Shown: positions 1 to 11,939 of the stretch, piece after piece | Numbering within the stretch: position 1 is the first letter of the stretch | Layout: each line of letters begins with the position of its first letter | Made by a program: the position numbers and the translations under genes | Assembly (NCBI GenBank): GCA_035041965.1 | Contig: JAPYMA010000072.1 | Location: 44,025 to 108,024 of the forward strand | Direction: 5' to 3' | From: Anisakis pegreffii | Lineage: Eukaryota > Nematoda > Chromadorea > Rhabditida > Anisakidae | DNA length: 64,000 nt | The notes under the pieces: generated by a model | Database searches by the model: none | The model's input: only the letters and a program-made list of their open reading frames with translations | What the model was told of the DNA's origin: nothing

Positions 1-3000
1 AGCTGAAATTTCCCGTTGACTCTGCACCTAAATCCAACGATTCAATCCGCTAACATATCGAACAGATAACGTTCGATGAGCAATTGAACGTCTATCGCCA
101 CAATTTGTTTTCTTCTTGATAAGCATTTTGCTGGTATCTGACCCGTGAAAGGTGATTGCATGCAATCGCTACAACTCATAAACAAACAAACGTGTTATAA
201 GGTTTCAGTTGCGATTGCTCAATACATTTCCGATCACTAAATGCATTCAGCAAATACAACACACAACCATAGAACTTGCCCAATACGAATGCTCTTTCAA
301 GTTATTAAGCAGTCGTGTAAACTCTGTTGCTTTATCAAACAAATTTGATTTATTCAACATCAATACTCCCATTATTTTTTGATTTATTATGCCAATTCCG
401 ATTTATTTACTCATTTTTATGCACACAATGTAATACGTTGTGCAGACAATTTGGGTAACTCTTTTCAAAAAATTGAACTTCTCATGAACTCAACCAAAAT
501 TGCGAGCTTTTACTGTGAAATCCCCATAGTATTTTCTTCATCAACAATTTTTGCGAAGTGTTTATCTTTACACTTTTTTTCTATCGTATTCGAAGTTATC
601 TTCATTTCTGGAAGAATTTGACTACCATTAGAGCATCAGGGAGCATTGGAAACAAAAATCCTGGCCAGTACCTTTAATGGAGTAGTTAACGTGGAGTTCA
701 TGTTCTCAATACGGTAATGTAGGGAACTGCTCGAAACCGTCACACCCTTACGAGCTCAATGAGCAGCATATTATTACAATGAATCAATATCGAAATGATT
801 GATAGAAGGATTGAAAATCAAAAAGAAACAAAAATGCATCCTATAAAAATGACGTTCTGGTTTATTTCTAATCAAATTTTGTTTTTGTTTATTGCGCTTA
901 TCAGTTAAGCGATAGCGATAGTATGTTAGCTATCAACGAAATGCTATGATATCAATAATTGTGCGATCGATTTCATAAAAATATTCAATTACGAATCGCT
1001 TTTGAGCAGTATCATTCTTTTCTTTACTGTTAAAAAATGAAAGAATTCAGATTTATTTACAACTTTGATAAATGATTAGAAAGTCTCATTCTCGATGTTT
1101 CAATGACACGTAATAAATTTCGTCAACTGGTCTTATGATCTCAATTGATTTTTTGATCTTAATCAGTTCGAATTCTCAATTCGTCAATTTTATTGCTCAA
1201 TTTGATACTGTATCGTTTTTTTTAATCCGTCAACAAGCTAGATTATCACGAAGCCATGAATGAGTCAGAGTCATTTTTAATGAAAAAGCTTGTGGAATGA
1301 TGTGCCGTCGTACCTTTAGAATGGGAGTAATCACTTCCAGATTAATGATGTCATAAAGATACGTACTTCAGACAAAATATGCAGCCAAAATAGGTTAGAC
1401 TTTTTTTAAAGATCGAAATATTAGCAAAAGGATTCGAGGTACACCAATACTTTGTAGTAAGAATCAACACATTTGAAAACACCCTCTTTCAGTTATTGAT
1501 TGAACAGCACATGCAAAATATAATGAACATGTAATTTGCTGATAATGTGCATAGCGAACACATGAGAAATTCACTTGAAAGCACTTTATAGGCATATAAA
1601 CGGCAATGAAAACAATGATAATAACGAAAGGAATCCATTAAGAGTTGATTATAATTCATGGCAAATGAAGCGAGAGACACAGCAAATGCATGTAAACGCA
1701 ACCAATTCAGTTAATTCGATTTTATCTCCGAATTACGTGAAAATTAAAGATCAAAATGTCGACAAAATGATATTAGGTGTACTCATGAAGTTCTTCGGAA
1801 ACAAATCTTATGGATATACTTGACAATATGCAATCAGTCGGAGTTAATTGAAAAACTCAAATGATCTCATAATTGACAAAGAGCTTTCAGTAGTGAAAAG
1901 AGCTTTCACTCATATCTCCTCTTACTATTGGGAGTTTGTAAGGTTGATTCGGTCATCTCTGAACAGGCAGAAGTTTTCCAATTCCGTGAACCTTACAATT
2001 CAATCTTGACAGCTCTTGAACATCTCAAGGATGTTCGGGGCTTGCCTCTAGGGACCACTGAGGTTGAGGACTTCTAAACATTTATGAAGTATCCCGGGCT
2101 TCCTACCTTGGTTTATCCCAAGCTTGTGCAATGTTCCAAGTCTCGCGACTAAACTCTCGTCCCTCAGGGCTCATCCATCTTGATTTCGTCTCCGATCCAA
2201 CTTTGCATGATTTATTTGAATTGCTTAACGAGTTGTTCTTATCCAACGATACCGGTAACTATTCGTTATAAAATTCAAAATAAAGATGCACACCAATTTC
2301 TGCGCCATAAAAGCCACAATCGAATCGAGCTGTGCCGTTTAGACCCCCTGGGATTATTGCGTAAAAGAGGAGCTGTTGCCTTATTGTTAGAATATATTGT
2401 AATAGATTGTGGTACGATGTTGTAAAACGCTCGGATGCGCAATCGCACAATGAGCTGTATTCAGCAGAGATCACCTACTTTTTTCACATTTCTGCCATGA
2501 GTTTCTTCTCCAAAAAAAAAAACAAACTCGTACATGTTCTTCTTCATATTTTCATGGAATCACTCAATTTTCATTCATCATTACTATGAATATGATTCAA
2601 GGATGCTGAATTGTCGACTGATGTCAACAAATAATTTCTATGGCTATCCTCATAGCAAACATTTCTCGCTCGACGAGTATCCCTAACAAAATTAATAATT
2701 AATGAAAACAAGCAAAGTGTATCGTGGAGTATGCTTGCTTCAGTGTTGTTTTTATATTACATTAGTAAAGCATTCGTTACGCATACGAACGAGTGCATGC
2801 ATATTCACATGACTTTCACTGACATCTCAACATATTAATGAATTAGCACCCTATGCAATCTAGATTCTTCCAAGGGATTGGAAATATTTACTGACAATAA
2901 GGAATAATCAACGAGAAGCATTTTTTTTTCTTGTGAAAGGCGGATGTAATACCTCGTCAAGGATGATCAACAAGCGTTTTGAAGTAGACGTATTGAACGG

Positions 3001-4146
3001 AGGAAAACACCGCCGATAGAATGAGGTCATAATGAGGCAACATCATAAACACTAATCGCTAAATCCGTCAGAGGTTCTGAACGAGGCGCACAAATGAAAA
3101 TGATTTGAAGCAAATCGCTGATCTGATTTACGTCATAATGACCTAAAATAGAGACGACGGGTCATTGTGACATTGAGGATTTCTCAGTGGTTGAATTGTT
3201 CATTATTTATCGTTTTGTCCGTTCACAACGATTCATTTCAAATAAGAAATATCAATTCCAAATATGAACACATTCGCCTGTGTGAAATTTTCGACAATCG
3301 ATTGGTTTTAGATAACGTGAGCGAGAAGCATTTAGTATGTGGGAAATTGAAGGAATTTTTGAAGAAAGGTTGGGAAATTTGAACCAGAATTTATGATTAC
3401 AATAGGATTTCAATCAGAAATAATAATTTTTGATTGAGTTTTTTCTTGGCTGAAACTTTCTGTCGTTTCTGCGAGTGTCTTCAATTCATTTTTTTTTTCG
3501 ATTTCATCGAACGTTCTGATGTAATAAAGAACTCGTTATTCACACATTATCTACATGAATGATCAATTGTTGTGTATTACTTTCGTTTATTTGTGCATTA
3601 GAGATTGGCGTTCTTCGATTCAAATGGTTTTGAGTTTCGATTAATTTCCCTTAAAGAGCTAAGCACTTGTCGATCGTGAATGAAGCGGATATTATCAGTT
3701 AGAGAACAAGTCGGTGACACATCGCTCTAATGAAGTTGATTGTTTTCCGTCATCTTTTCAACTGAAAATCCCGTTTCAATGACTCGTCCCTCGCCTGATG
3801 CAATTTTCATTTTCATCATTTAGTTACTCATAAAACTGCTGCTTATCGCGTTCATGTCTGTCTAAATGTTGTCGAAAAAAGTCATTTCACTTTAGATTAT
3901 CGCTTGTAATGTTTAATCACTATAATATTCTTTGCCTCTCCAAAGACCTCCTAACGATCGAATGCTTCAAACAAACTTCTCATAGCTCATCACGGCTGTC
4001 AATTGACCAGCCGAATTGTGCTCTTTCCAGGCACATTCCTATTTTTTTGCAGAATTTCTTTACTGTTCATCTCATCAAGTCCATCGATTCCTATAATCTC
4101 GTTTTTGAAAAAATTATTTATGTGTTTTGATAAATTTTTGACGTTC

Positions 4147-4479
4147 CAACTGCGTTGCATGCATCAAGCTGAACTGACTGAAAATCAACGGCAGATCGAA
4201 AGACAAATTGAGTTCAGCAGTGAAATTCTGAAGAAGTTAAGGACAATCGGATATAAAAAGGGATTTCGAGAAAATATCTGGGTTATGAAATGTCTGAGCG
4301 CTCGTATGTATCCTCTGAATCATCAAGTTCCAGTTGTACGTGATAAGAGCACTGCGACTAAATCCTTTCAATCACTCATATTTCACGAATCACTTCCCAT
4401 GATTGAGAACATTCTTTTTTTTATGGACACGAGTATTGATCTCGGATTGCTGCACAAATTTGTCTCACTAACCTCATAG
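4147..4479 (+). CDS. Possible coding fragment, unidentified
   Basis: An open frame of about 110 codons with a charged, probably helical start rich in Glu, Gln and Arg. A GTACGT donor-like site lies at about 4336. No acceptor of good quality is visible upstream and I recognise no domain. It may be an exon, a decayed gene fragment or chance. Confidence 0.2.
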   Translation, partial: QLRCMHQAELTENQRQIERQIEFSSEILKKLRTIGYKKGFRENIWVMKCLSARMYPLNHQVPVVRDKSTATKSFQSLIFHESLPMIENILFFMDTSIDLGLLHKFVSLTS

Positions 4480-6539
4480 ATTTTCGAGGTTCTTACAAAT
4501 GCTTATGTTTTTCTGCCCTAAAAAAGATTTCTATCCTACTCATTCACGAGTAGAATTCATTTGCTGAAAGTGTCGCTCCAAAACTCCTACTAGGGAATGG
4601 TGTTCAGTCAGCTGTTAAAATTGAAAACTCTTTTCGCTTCATACTGGCAAAATTCTATAGTTGCATTATCATATGCTGATCGACATATCTATCATATTTG
4701 TCAATGCTGACTGCGTTTAGCGCATCCAAATTCGGATGCATAAAGGAGAAGGAAAATCATTGAAGCGGAAGTTCGAAAGTTGCATGTGGTCTTTTTCGTT
4801 TTCAATTGACTTTGAGGAAGCAATAAATTGCAATTGCTTCGTACAATTGGAAAAAATTGTTAGGTGTTGTCTCCAAACGTATTTAGCACATTGACGATTC
4901 GAGTAGCACTCAATATCCATTCAGCGTATGAAATAGAATTGAGTGAATGAATATTGTCGAAAGCAAATGGATAATATGTTTTTGCATAATTAATCAATTG
5001 TTTCTAGGTTATCGCGTATATTTCCACGCAATAATATAGCAAATTCTATTAATGAAATGCTTTGAACTACCAACATTGTTTCATTAGTTATTGTTCCGTG
5101 TATTGAGTCCGAAACTGAGGATGTTCTGTTGATGTTATATATTTCTCGTGAAGTTGACTTGTTCAGAAATCGGAAAATGATGCCTTCTTGAAATGAATTG
5201 TTTGAGAAGGAGCTGAAATAGTCTCAGTGATGAGTTGGTTTCAATATGAAGCTAGGTACTCCTGATGGCCAGCTGTTAGATCAGAACTTGAATATCATGA
5301 TCATGTTTCTGGATTTGCGCAGAAAAAACTGCTGCGAAGGCCATGGACTCCTTAACTGCACGAATATTTGGTGACAATGAGGGTGTTTTTGCCATATGCA
5401 ATCAAGCATATTGAATTATAGGTTTGTTCTGCAAAGAATTTCGGCGAATCATTCGAAAAGGGTGCACTTTTATTAGCAACATTTCATGTTTATGGTGTTC
5501 AACTCGTCTTGGTCATGAATAATTCATTTTCTCCGCCAACTGGTTGTTTTAACTGGGATGAATCTACATTTTGGAATGAATGAAGGAACTCGATGTATTC
5601 GTCTTGCAGAAAAAAAAACGGAGCAAAATATTTTCGGCGGTTGCGAATTTTTATCAAGACATTGCGAAAATCGTATCCTGTTAGACGAAATCCACACGAA
5701 CAAGAGGCTTTCTTCCCACAACAACATCCGTTGAACTGTGGATGTGATGCGAAAATAGTTTAGCTTAAGCCATTGTCTTGATTGGATTTACGATAGACTC
5801 TGTTTCCAAATCGCTGACTTCTTTTTGCAGCAATTGTTATTCAATTTTGACGAAGTTCCTTGTGACAGCTGCAACAAGGAATGAGTTTTGCACTGAAGTC
5901 TTACCGAAAAAAATGGTTTTTTTGCATTCGATGAATTAACCGTCAATGCAAAAAGAGTGATCTTTGGAGATAGTTTAGTTGAAATTCCAAGAACTGGTTC
6001 ATCATCTTTTACAACTCTATAGGATGTGCGATCGATCAGTTAGTTGTCAGAAATGATTGATGTCTTCCGAAAAAAATTTGAACCTTAGAAGAGGTGGCTG
6101 TTCGGCACTCATTTTACATGAATGAGGAAACATTCCATTCACTTTCTTTCTCAAATTTTGAGTTCACGTTTATTTTGGTATCCGTTAATTTTACGAAATT
6201 GCTCGAAAAATATTTCCTATTCTCACATCATTCTTGCCCTGCTTAGCACTGAACGTTTGCACATGAGATTATTTTCAAAAAAATATTCAGTGTGCTCAGA
6301 AGAACGAGCCGCTTATTGTATCCTCGCTGTCATGACTGTTTGAGAGTTTTGAGGCATTGTTCATTGGGATTAATCTGAATATAAGTGAAATCTTGATGTA
6401 TAGCCTACTAATTTTGTGATTGCTTGGAAATCAGTGCCCATCAGTTTGTGATACAATGCGATGAACTGAGAGATTATCATGGTCAGTAAGATCAATAACC
6501 CTCGCTGCATACAAACTTCATCATAAATTTGAGAATAGA

Positions 6540-6884
6540 ATGATAAAAAGCAAAAACGTATCGTTACTGCTTTTTGACGAAAATATTCACTTAACACTGA
6601 ACCAAATTTTAAAGCTTCATCCATGCTCTAACATAACCTTGAATGAACGGTATGCCAGTGGTGCTGTCGTGCTAATCCCTACCAACCTATGCTTTTCATA
6701 CGATTCACATGATGGATTACTATACGCTTTTGCGAATATTCCATCAATCTTAAAATATTTAAACGTGAAAATTACTCCTCGCGACAATCAGCCTATGGAA
6801 GATATCGTAATTCCACAGCAATTGGATGAACCGCTTGAGTTTGACGAGGTTATAAAGGTCAAGATGGTGCCATCACAAGACTGA
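6540..6884 (+). CDS. Unidentified 114-codon open frame
   Basis: ATG to TGA, 114 codons. The last 40 residues are rich in Pro, Asp, Glu and Val (around PRDNQPMEDIV) and look more like protein than the neighbouring frames. No domain, signal peptide or membrane segment is recognised and no partner exons were found. It could be a small gene, an exon or a fragment of an old mobile element. Confidence 0.22.
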   Translation: MIKSKNVSLLLFDENIHLTLNQILKLHPCSNITLNERYASGAVVLIPTNLCFSYDSHDGLLYAFANIPSILKYLNVKITPRDNQPMEDIVIPQQLDEPLEFDEVIKVKMVPSQD

Positions 6885-8689
6885 CTGCAAGAGAAACTAA
6901 TCAGCTCTCAATTGGAATGCATCATTCGATTGCCAGTGCTTCTTTGAAACTGAAACGATCGCTAACAAAATTTTTGGTTAGTCGTGACAAAATCGTAAAA
7001 ATACGCTTCATTCTTTCGGCTCTCTCAGTCATTGAAGCACTGCCGAATCAAAATATAGGAGAGAAGCGGTTAAATGCTTTGTGATCAATCAAGGATCTTT
7101 ATTCAACGAACGTTAGCGAATTTGATGGTTATGGCTTGATGCAATCGCTTTGATTGAGAAATTTCATCATTAATAAGGCGTAGAAGAAGCAAACAATGAG
7201 GATACATGTCATAAAATATGAATCGCAAATAAAACTCAAACGATAGCTGACGGTTTTTTTGTCTATGAGCGTCGTAAATAATCGGTTGAGTGCAATTGAA
7301 TGCTAAGATGGTTTGATTACTTTGATACGTGCGTAAATGAATGCATGAATCATGCTTTTGCGTTAGTAACGTTACTGCTGCTGCTTCATCTGCTTGGATT
7401 GACAAATTTTCTTCACTTTTAGTCATTCATTTGCGTACTCCCCAGCTAAATATTGCAAACTTTTTTTGTTCGCTGATTCAGCGACATTTTTGCAAAAATC
7501 ATTTGTTAGCACTGTGTCTAATTGATTTTTTCATTTCATTTTTTTTGGCCATCATTCGATGAAATTTCATTTTTATTCTTATCGTTCATTCAATTTGTTC
7601 GTTAGCGCATCAACCGTGAAGAATCAATAACAGTCGTCTAGTGCATTTGCATTTTACGCTTTTCAGCGATTCTTCGTTCGTTTGCCGGACAAAATTCTCA
7701 TTCCACATTTCTCATTAGACTCTGATTTCGTCAGCATTTGTCACATAGTGAAGTCCTTACATGAGAAAAAAAGAAAATGTTTCGAAATTGTATTCGACGT
7801 GTTATCATGGCAACTAAGATTTAAAAGAATTTATTGATGGCAAAACGATATCGGTCTGGTCACCCGATGCTAAATAAGCTTTGCGATAGAAGGCTCACCT
7901 TTTAATAGGCTAGCAATCCACCCACTGGAAGTGACTCACGATACGTTGGCTCTAGCGAAACGATGCGTGAGTATCTCGTTGAAATTGAGTGGCGACTCAG
8001 AGTCTCTCATTGCTCAGAACCGAAAGCGCTTGCTGATTGATATTTCTCATTTATGATCTGTGTTCGCTGAGTTGCTCTCGAGCACAACAGTGGCAGGCAG
8101 TGATTCAGTGTGTCACATGAATTGTTTTTGCCTTCAGAGGCATTTTTCAGAGACATTAACAAGTTGTTTATTTATGACTGAGCAGTGACTGTGCACTGAT
8201 GTGTCCTATTCTGTACCATCAATCCTAGTGTCGATCTTATGCTAATAGATAACGCTCGATATTTTCTGATCACTTCTTATCAGCTTACAACTTTAGCATT
8301 TACGGCTGATTTCATAAGCACAATTTTATTTGCTGTCTCTTTCATCAGTTCGTCAAGCTGTATGCCCCACTTGATTTTGCTACTAATTGTTATCATTATA
8401 AAGTTGAGAAGGAATGTTAATAAAAGCATTGCTATAAGATAATGCTGTAGGCTTGTTGATAACTCACTTCACTTCAGCCTGTTCGCCGTAGTAGTCAGTG
8501 TTTGTACATTCACTCGCCATTTACAGTCGGTGAAGTAGGCCTTCGAACACTAGTTTGAACCTATCAACCTATCAAGGTCTAGCCAAGATTATTTTCGAGG
8601 ACAGGCGCAAAATAATCTGATCCAGAACAATAGCTGATTTTTGAGGCGGCTTTTTCCATGTTAATTTTCTCCTACCTCATCCTTCCATC

Positions 8690-8842
8690 GTTTCTTTGTC
8701 CCATCTTATTCGTTTTTTTTCCATCTTCCTTCCTCTGTTCTGTACTCTTTTCTCTTCTTTTCCCCTTTTCTTTCAACCTCCAGCGGAGAGTTGGAAAAGG
8801 CCTGAGGGAGAGGAGGGGAGGGGGCGGGGGAAGGAGGTACCC
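8690..8842. other. Pyrimidine tract next to purine tract with G-quadruplex motif
   Basis: About 95 bases of C/T-rich sequence are followed directly by about 60 bases of G/A-rich sequence on the same strand. The two halves are partly complementary and could fold back. Four G runs (8806-8808, 8815-8818, 8820-8824, 8826-8830) with loops of 6, 1 and 1 bases meet the usual G-quadruplex pattern. Open frames across it on both strands are low-complexity artefacts. Confidence 0.75.
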
Positions 8843-11492
8843 GATGCGTCTCATCCCTTGGGTACGCGAATGATATAGGTCGTCATCAAAGTTTTTCCAA
8901 ATTCTAACAACGTAACAATACGTTAGAAAAGGTCAACACTTTCATTAGGCATTTGCTAATCGCTTGCTCCATACGCACAATTCGCCATTGGTGAAAGCAG
9001 ATTCTCAGACGGATTGACACTACGCATTGACAGATGATATCGTGAAGTTGATAACGTAACTAAACTGTGACTTGATTTACAGGTATCGAATTTCGGGTGA
9101 AGCTGTGAGGTAGAATTGGAAAGAAACCATCAAAGTGGTCATAAACAAAGCAAATATTGCACATTTTCGACGTTACCTTCCGTGAGACGCAATTGTCAAA
9201 CTACACAAATCGAAGAATTCAAATAAACACATTGATCAAAGTTCACTTTATTCTGTCAAAAAACACTCATCAGTACGTAATATCAATCGTCTTGTAATAT
9301 AGCGATTCAAAAACAGAAAAATGGCCATTCCAATCACCGGTTCCATACGGACTAATCCATTTGTTCAGGTAAAAAATATACTACTTATATCGTCATCTTT
9401 ATGTGCTTGTATTCAGCCCTTCTTATGAATTCAAAAAATGAATCACATGCTCTCATTTATGGGTTCTGCTAGCGGGGGTCGATCAATATCTACTTTCTTT
9501 TGTTCAGCTTTTTCATGAACTATACAGAGGTTTACGATGAAGGAGAACGCGAATGCATTATTCTTTTGACGAGTTGGTCGTGAAGGGCCGCATAATAGAT
9601 TGCGTTCATTGAATGTGTTCTAGTGATTGATATGAATAGCTGCTATAAGAGTAATAATACTCGCAATATAATGCAAGTAATATTGATACAATAGTAAAAG
9701 CATGCATGCGTTTAATTTGCATAAAATACGGCGTTTGTTGAAATACGAAAACGCATGTGAGAACCGATCACTTTTGGTGTACTTTTGCGTGCCTCCCTGG
9801 GAATAATCGTCATTACTGCTGCAGTACTCCGATTACGAGCGATATTTAACATCTCGTCGCCGTTGAATTCCACGATGGAAAGCATTCAGTACAGGTGAAC
9901 GAAAGGTGCACCTGAAGACACGCAGTATTTTTGCGATTACAAGTATCCATCCGTCTGATTGAAGTGAAGGTCACATCTTGAGCAATATTTAGTGATGAGG
10001 TCGACAGTTACGGATCGGACATCGAAATATCCAGTTTAGATTCTCGTCATAATTCGCAGGATGGGAACCAATAAGAATTTGATTCCGCTTCGGTAAAATC
10101 ACCGCCAAAATTACAGTTGGCTAATTCCTTGTTAGCCATCGAGTTTATGCAAACTAATACATTTGAAAGCTAAATCGATCTTTCTACAGACGTACAGTGA
10201 TGGAACCAAATGTGCTATCCTATTGTAAAAACGAACCTCATTGGATATTTCCCAGTAAAACCATTAATTGCTCTTGTGTTAGAGCATTTCTGGTTATCGA
10301 TGAAAAAATTTCGAACTTAATGAAAAAACGTCAGTTCGAATTGTGCATATTTATAGTTTGAATTCTTTCACGATTTAGACTAACTGCATAATTTTCACAT
10401 CTTAAATATTGCCTCCCGCAAATCATTGTCAACTGCAAACAATCAATCGGTCGTTCTGTCATATCCTTTTGAAGTTGCTCTGTCAAAAAACTAATTTCAT
10501 TATGACAACGTATGCCTTCTTAACCCTAATAAATCTCACATTCGGTTTTAGTGCAATGATTTTATTTATGCACTTCTCAAATTTATTTCAAATAATCTTT
10601 CAATTCACTTCTAAAAATTTGCCTTGGACAGCGGTGATCCCTTTTGACTTCTTTATCGTTCACTCAATGGTCTAAATCATGTTCGCCATAACGCTTCAAT
10701 AATTGGTACCATCTGTTTTCCTCAACGAACATCGCTCACTTCATAAGGAGCGCTGAAAGGTCATTCGCTACTTGACAGTTTCAAACGCTCTAACTGGTTC
10801 ACTGCCGATGAGACCACTTCGTGCTCCACATACATTTCACATCTTTCCTGTGTTTCATCCCGGAAATCCGCCAATTCCTTCCATCTCCACCGAATTAGTG
10901 AATGAATAAAATACTGCGAAAATGCAGTTTAACTGGACTCAGTTTTCGGTTGAAATTTTGCGCATCTTATCGACCCTACGTAAGAGAGTTTACAATCTGA
11001 ACGTCTTAGTTCGAAAGGAACCAGTGAAAAAACTTTTAGGAGAATTATTTACGATCATTCCTTTACAATATATCGTAAACTAGGATTTGTAATGATGTGG
11101 TTAGAATCACTGAGAGAAGCGTTGAAATTCTAAAACGCTTTTGGAACAGTAATGCATCGTTTCGACAACATTCATAGATCCTTGTGTTGATTCAAAGAAA
11201 CATCCATAATCCAATTTTGCAATTAGTCATGCGATCTTCCTTCTTTCCTCTCAATAGCTGTTACGTTCAAGAACTGAAATCACTTTTCGCTGATCACTGC
11301 TCCTGTTTCTCCACAAACACCTTGAATTTTACTGGCAACAGGCATGCAATTTTGAATACAGTTGAGAGCGATAATATCAAAGTACGTCCCAGTCTCACCA
11401 TGTTTTTCCGGGTTAAATTGCTTATGGAACTTATCTAATAAAATGTGATTAATCATGTTTCGAACTGGAAAGTCAACTGGTTTCGTTTTCAG

Positions 11493-11934
11493 AACGATTT
11501 GCGAATGAATCCTGTTTGGAAACGTTCATTCGGATCGCTGCCGAATGATACAAACCTATCCCCAACAATGTTCTCTCCTCGAGATCCTAGCAGAGTCCTA
11601 GCAGCAGAAGCCAACGGCACGGCCTATTCACTAAAGCCATCCACGCCAATATTCTCTCCGCGAGCAATCATATCACCAGATCCGAACGCCACGTCCTATT
11701 CACTAAAGTCAATCTCACCAACGTTCTCTCCTCAAGCAGTCCTGACAGCAGATTCCAACGCCACGGCCTATTCACTAAAGTCAATCTCACCAACGTTCTC
11801 TCCTCAAGCAGTCCTGACAGCAGATTCCAACGCCACGGCCTATTCACTGAAGTCAGTCACCCCTGATTACTCACTCACTAATGGAGTCTCTCCCGCACCT
11901 GACACCGACACTGCCGTAGACGTCAATGACAACG
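11493..11934 (+). CDS. Probable exon with 24-residue tandem repeats
   Basis: A good acceptor (TTTCGTTTTCAG) precedes 11493, and the frame stays open to a possible GTTGGT donor at 11935 (phase 1) or GTGTTT at 11939 (phase 2). The protein is rich in Ser, Pro, Thr and Ala. A 24-residue unit (72 bases) of the type SLK-S-SPTFSPQAVL-ADSNATAY recurs about four times, and the two middle copies are identical in DNA. No domain is recognised. The FSP-rich style resembles residues 753-760 of the gene at 17401, so this may be one of its upstream exons, but the join is unproven. It could also belong to a separate gene. Confidence 0.5.
11557..11856 (+). repeat. 72-bp in-frame tandem repeat, about 4 units
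   Basis: The period is 72 bases. The copies starting at 11701 and 11773 are the same over the whole unit. The first and last units are diverged. Because the period is a multiple of three, gain or loss of units keeps the frame. Confidence 0.85.
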
Positions 11935-11939
11935 GTTGG

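Larger units (their letters stand above)
1..11492. other. AT-rich stretch without a recognised gene
   Basis: No reading frame here resembles a protein I know, and no tRNA-type B box was found. The open frames are short and lie in AT-rich sequence. Two look slightly more protein-like than the rest (4147-4479 and 6540-6884) and are listed separately. A pyrimidine tract followed by a G-rich purine tract lies at 8690-8842. The stretch could be intergenic or a long intron of a gene starting further left. Confidence 0.5.

Noticed and set aside
2180..2589. Overlapping 60-80 codon frames on both strands
   Set aside because: Short, with no splice signals, no recognisable motif and several frames open at once by chance.
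8658..8878. Overlapping open frames on both strands
   Set aside because: They are products of the pyrimidine/purine tracts and have only low-complexity protein.
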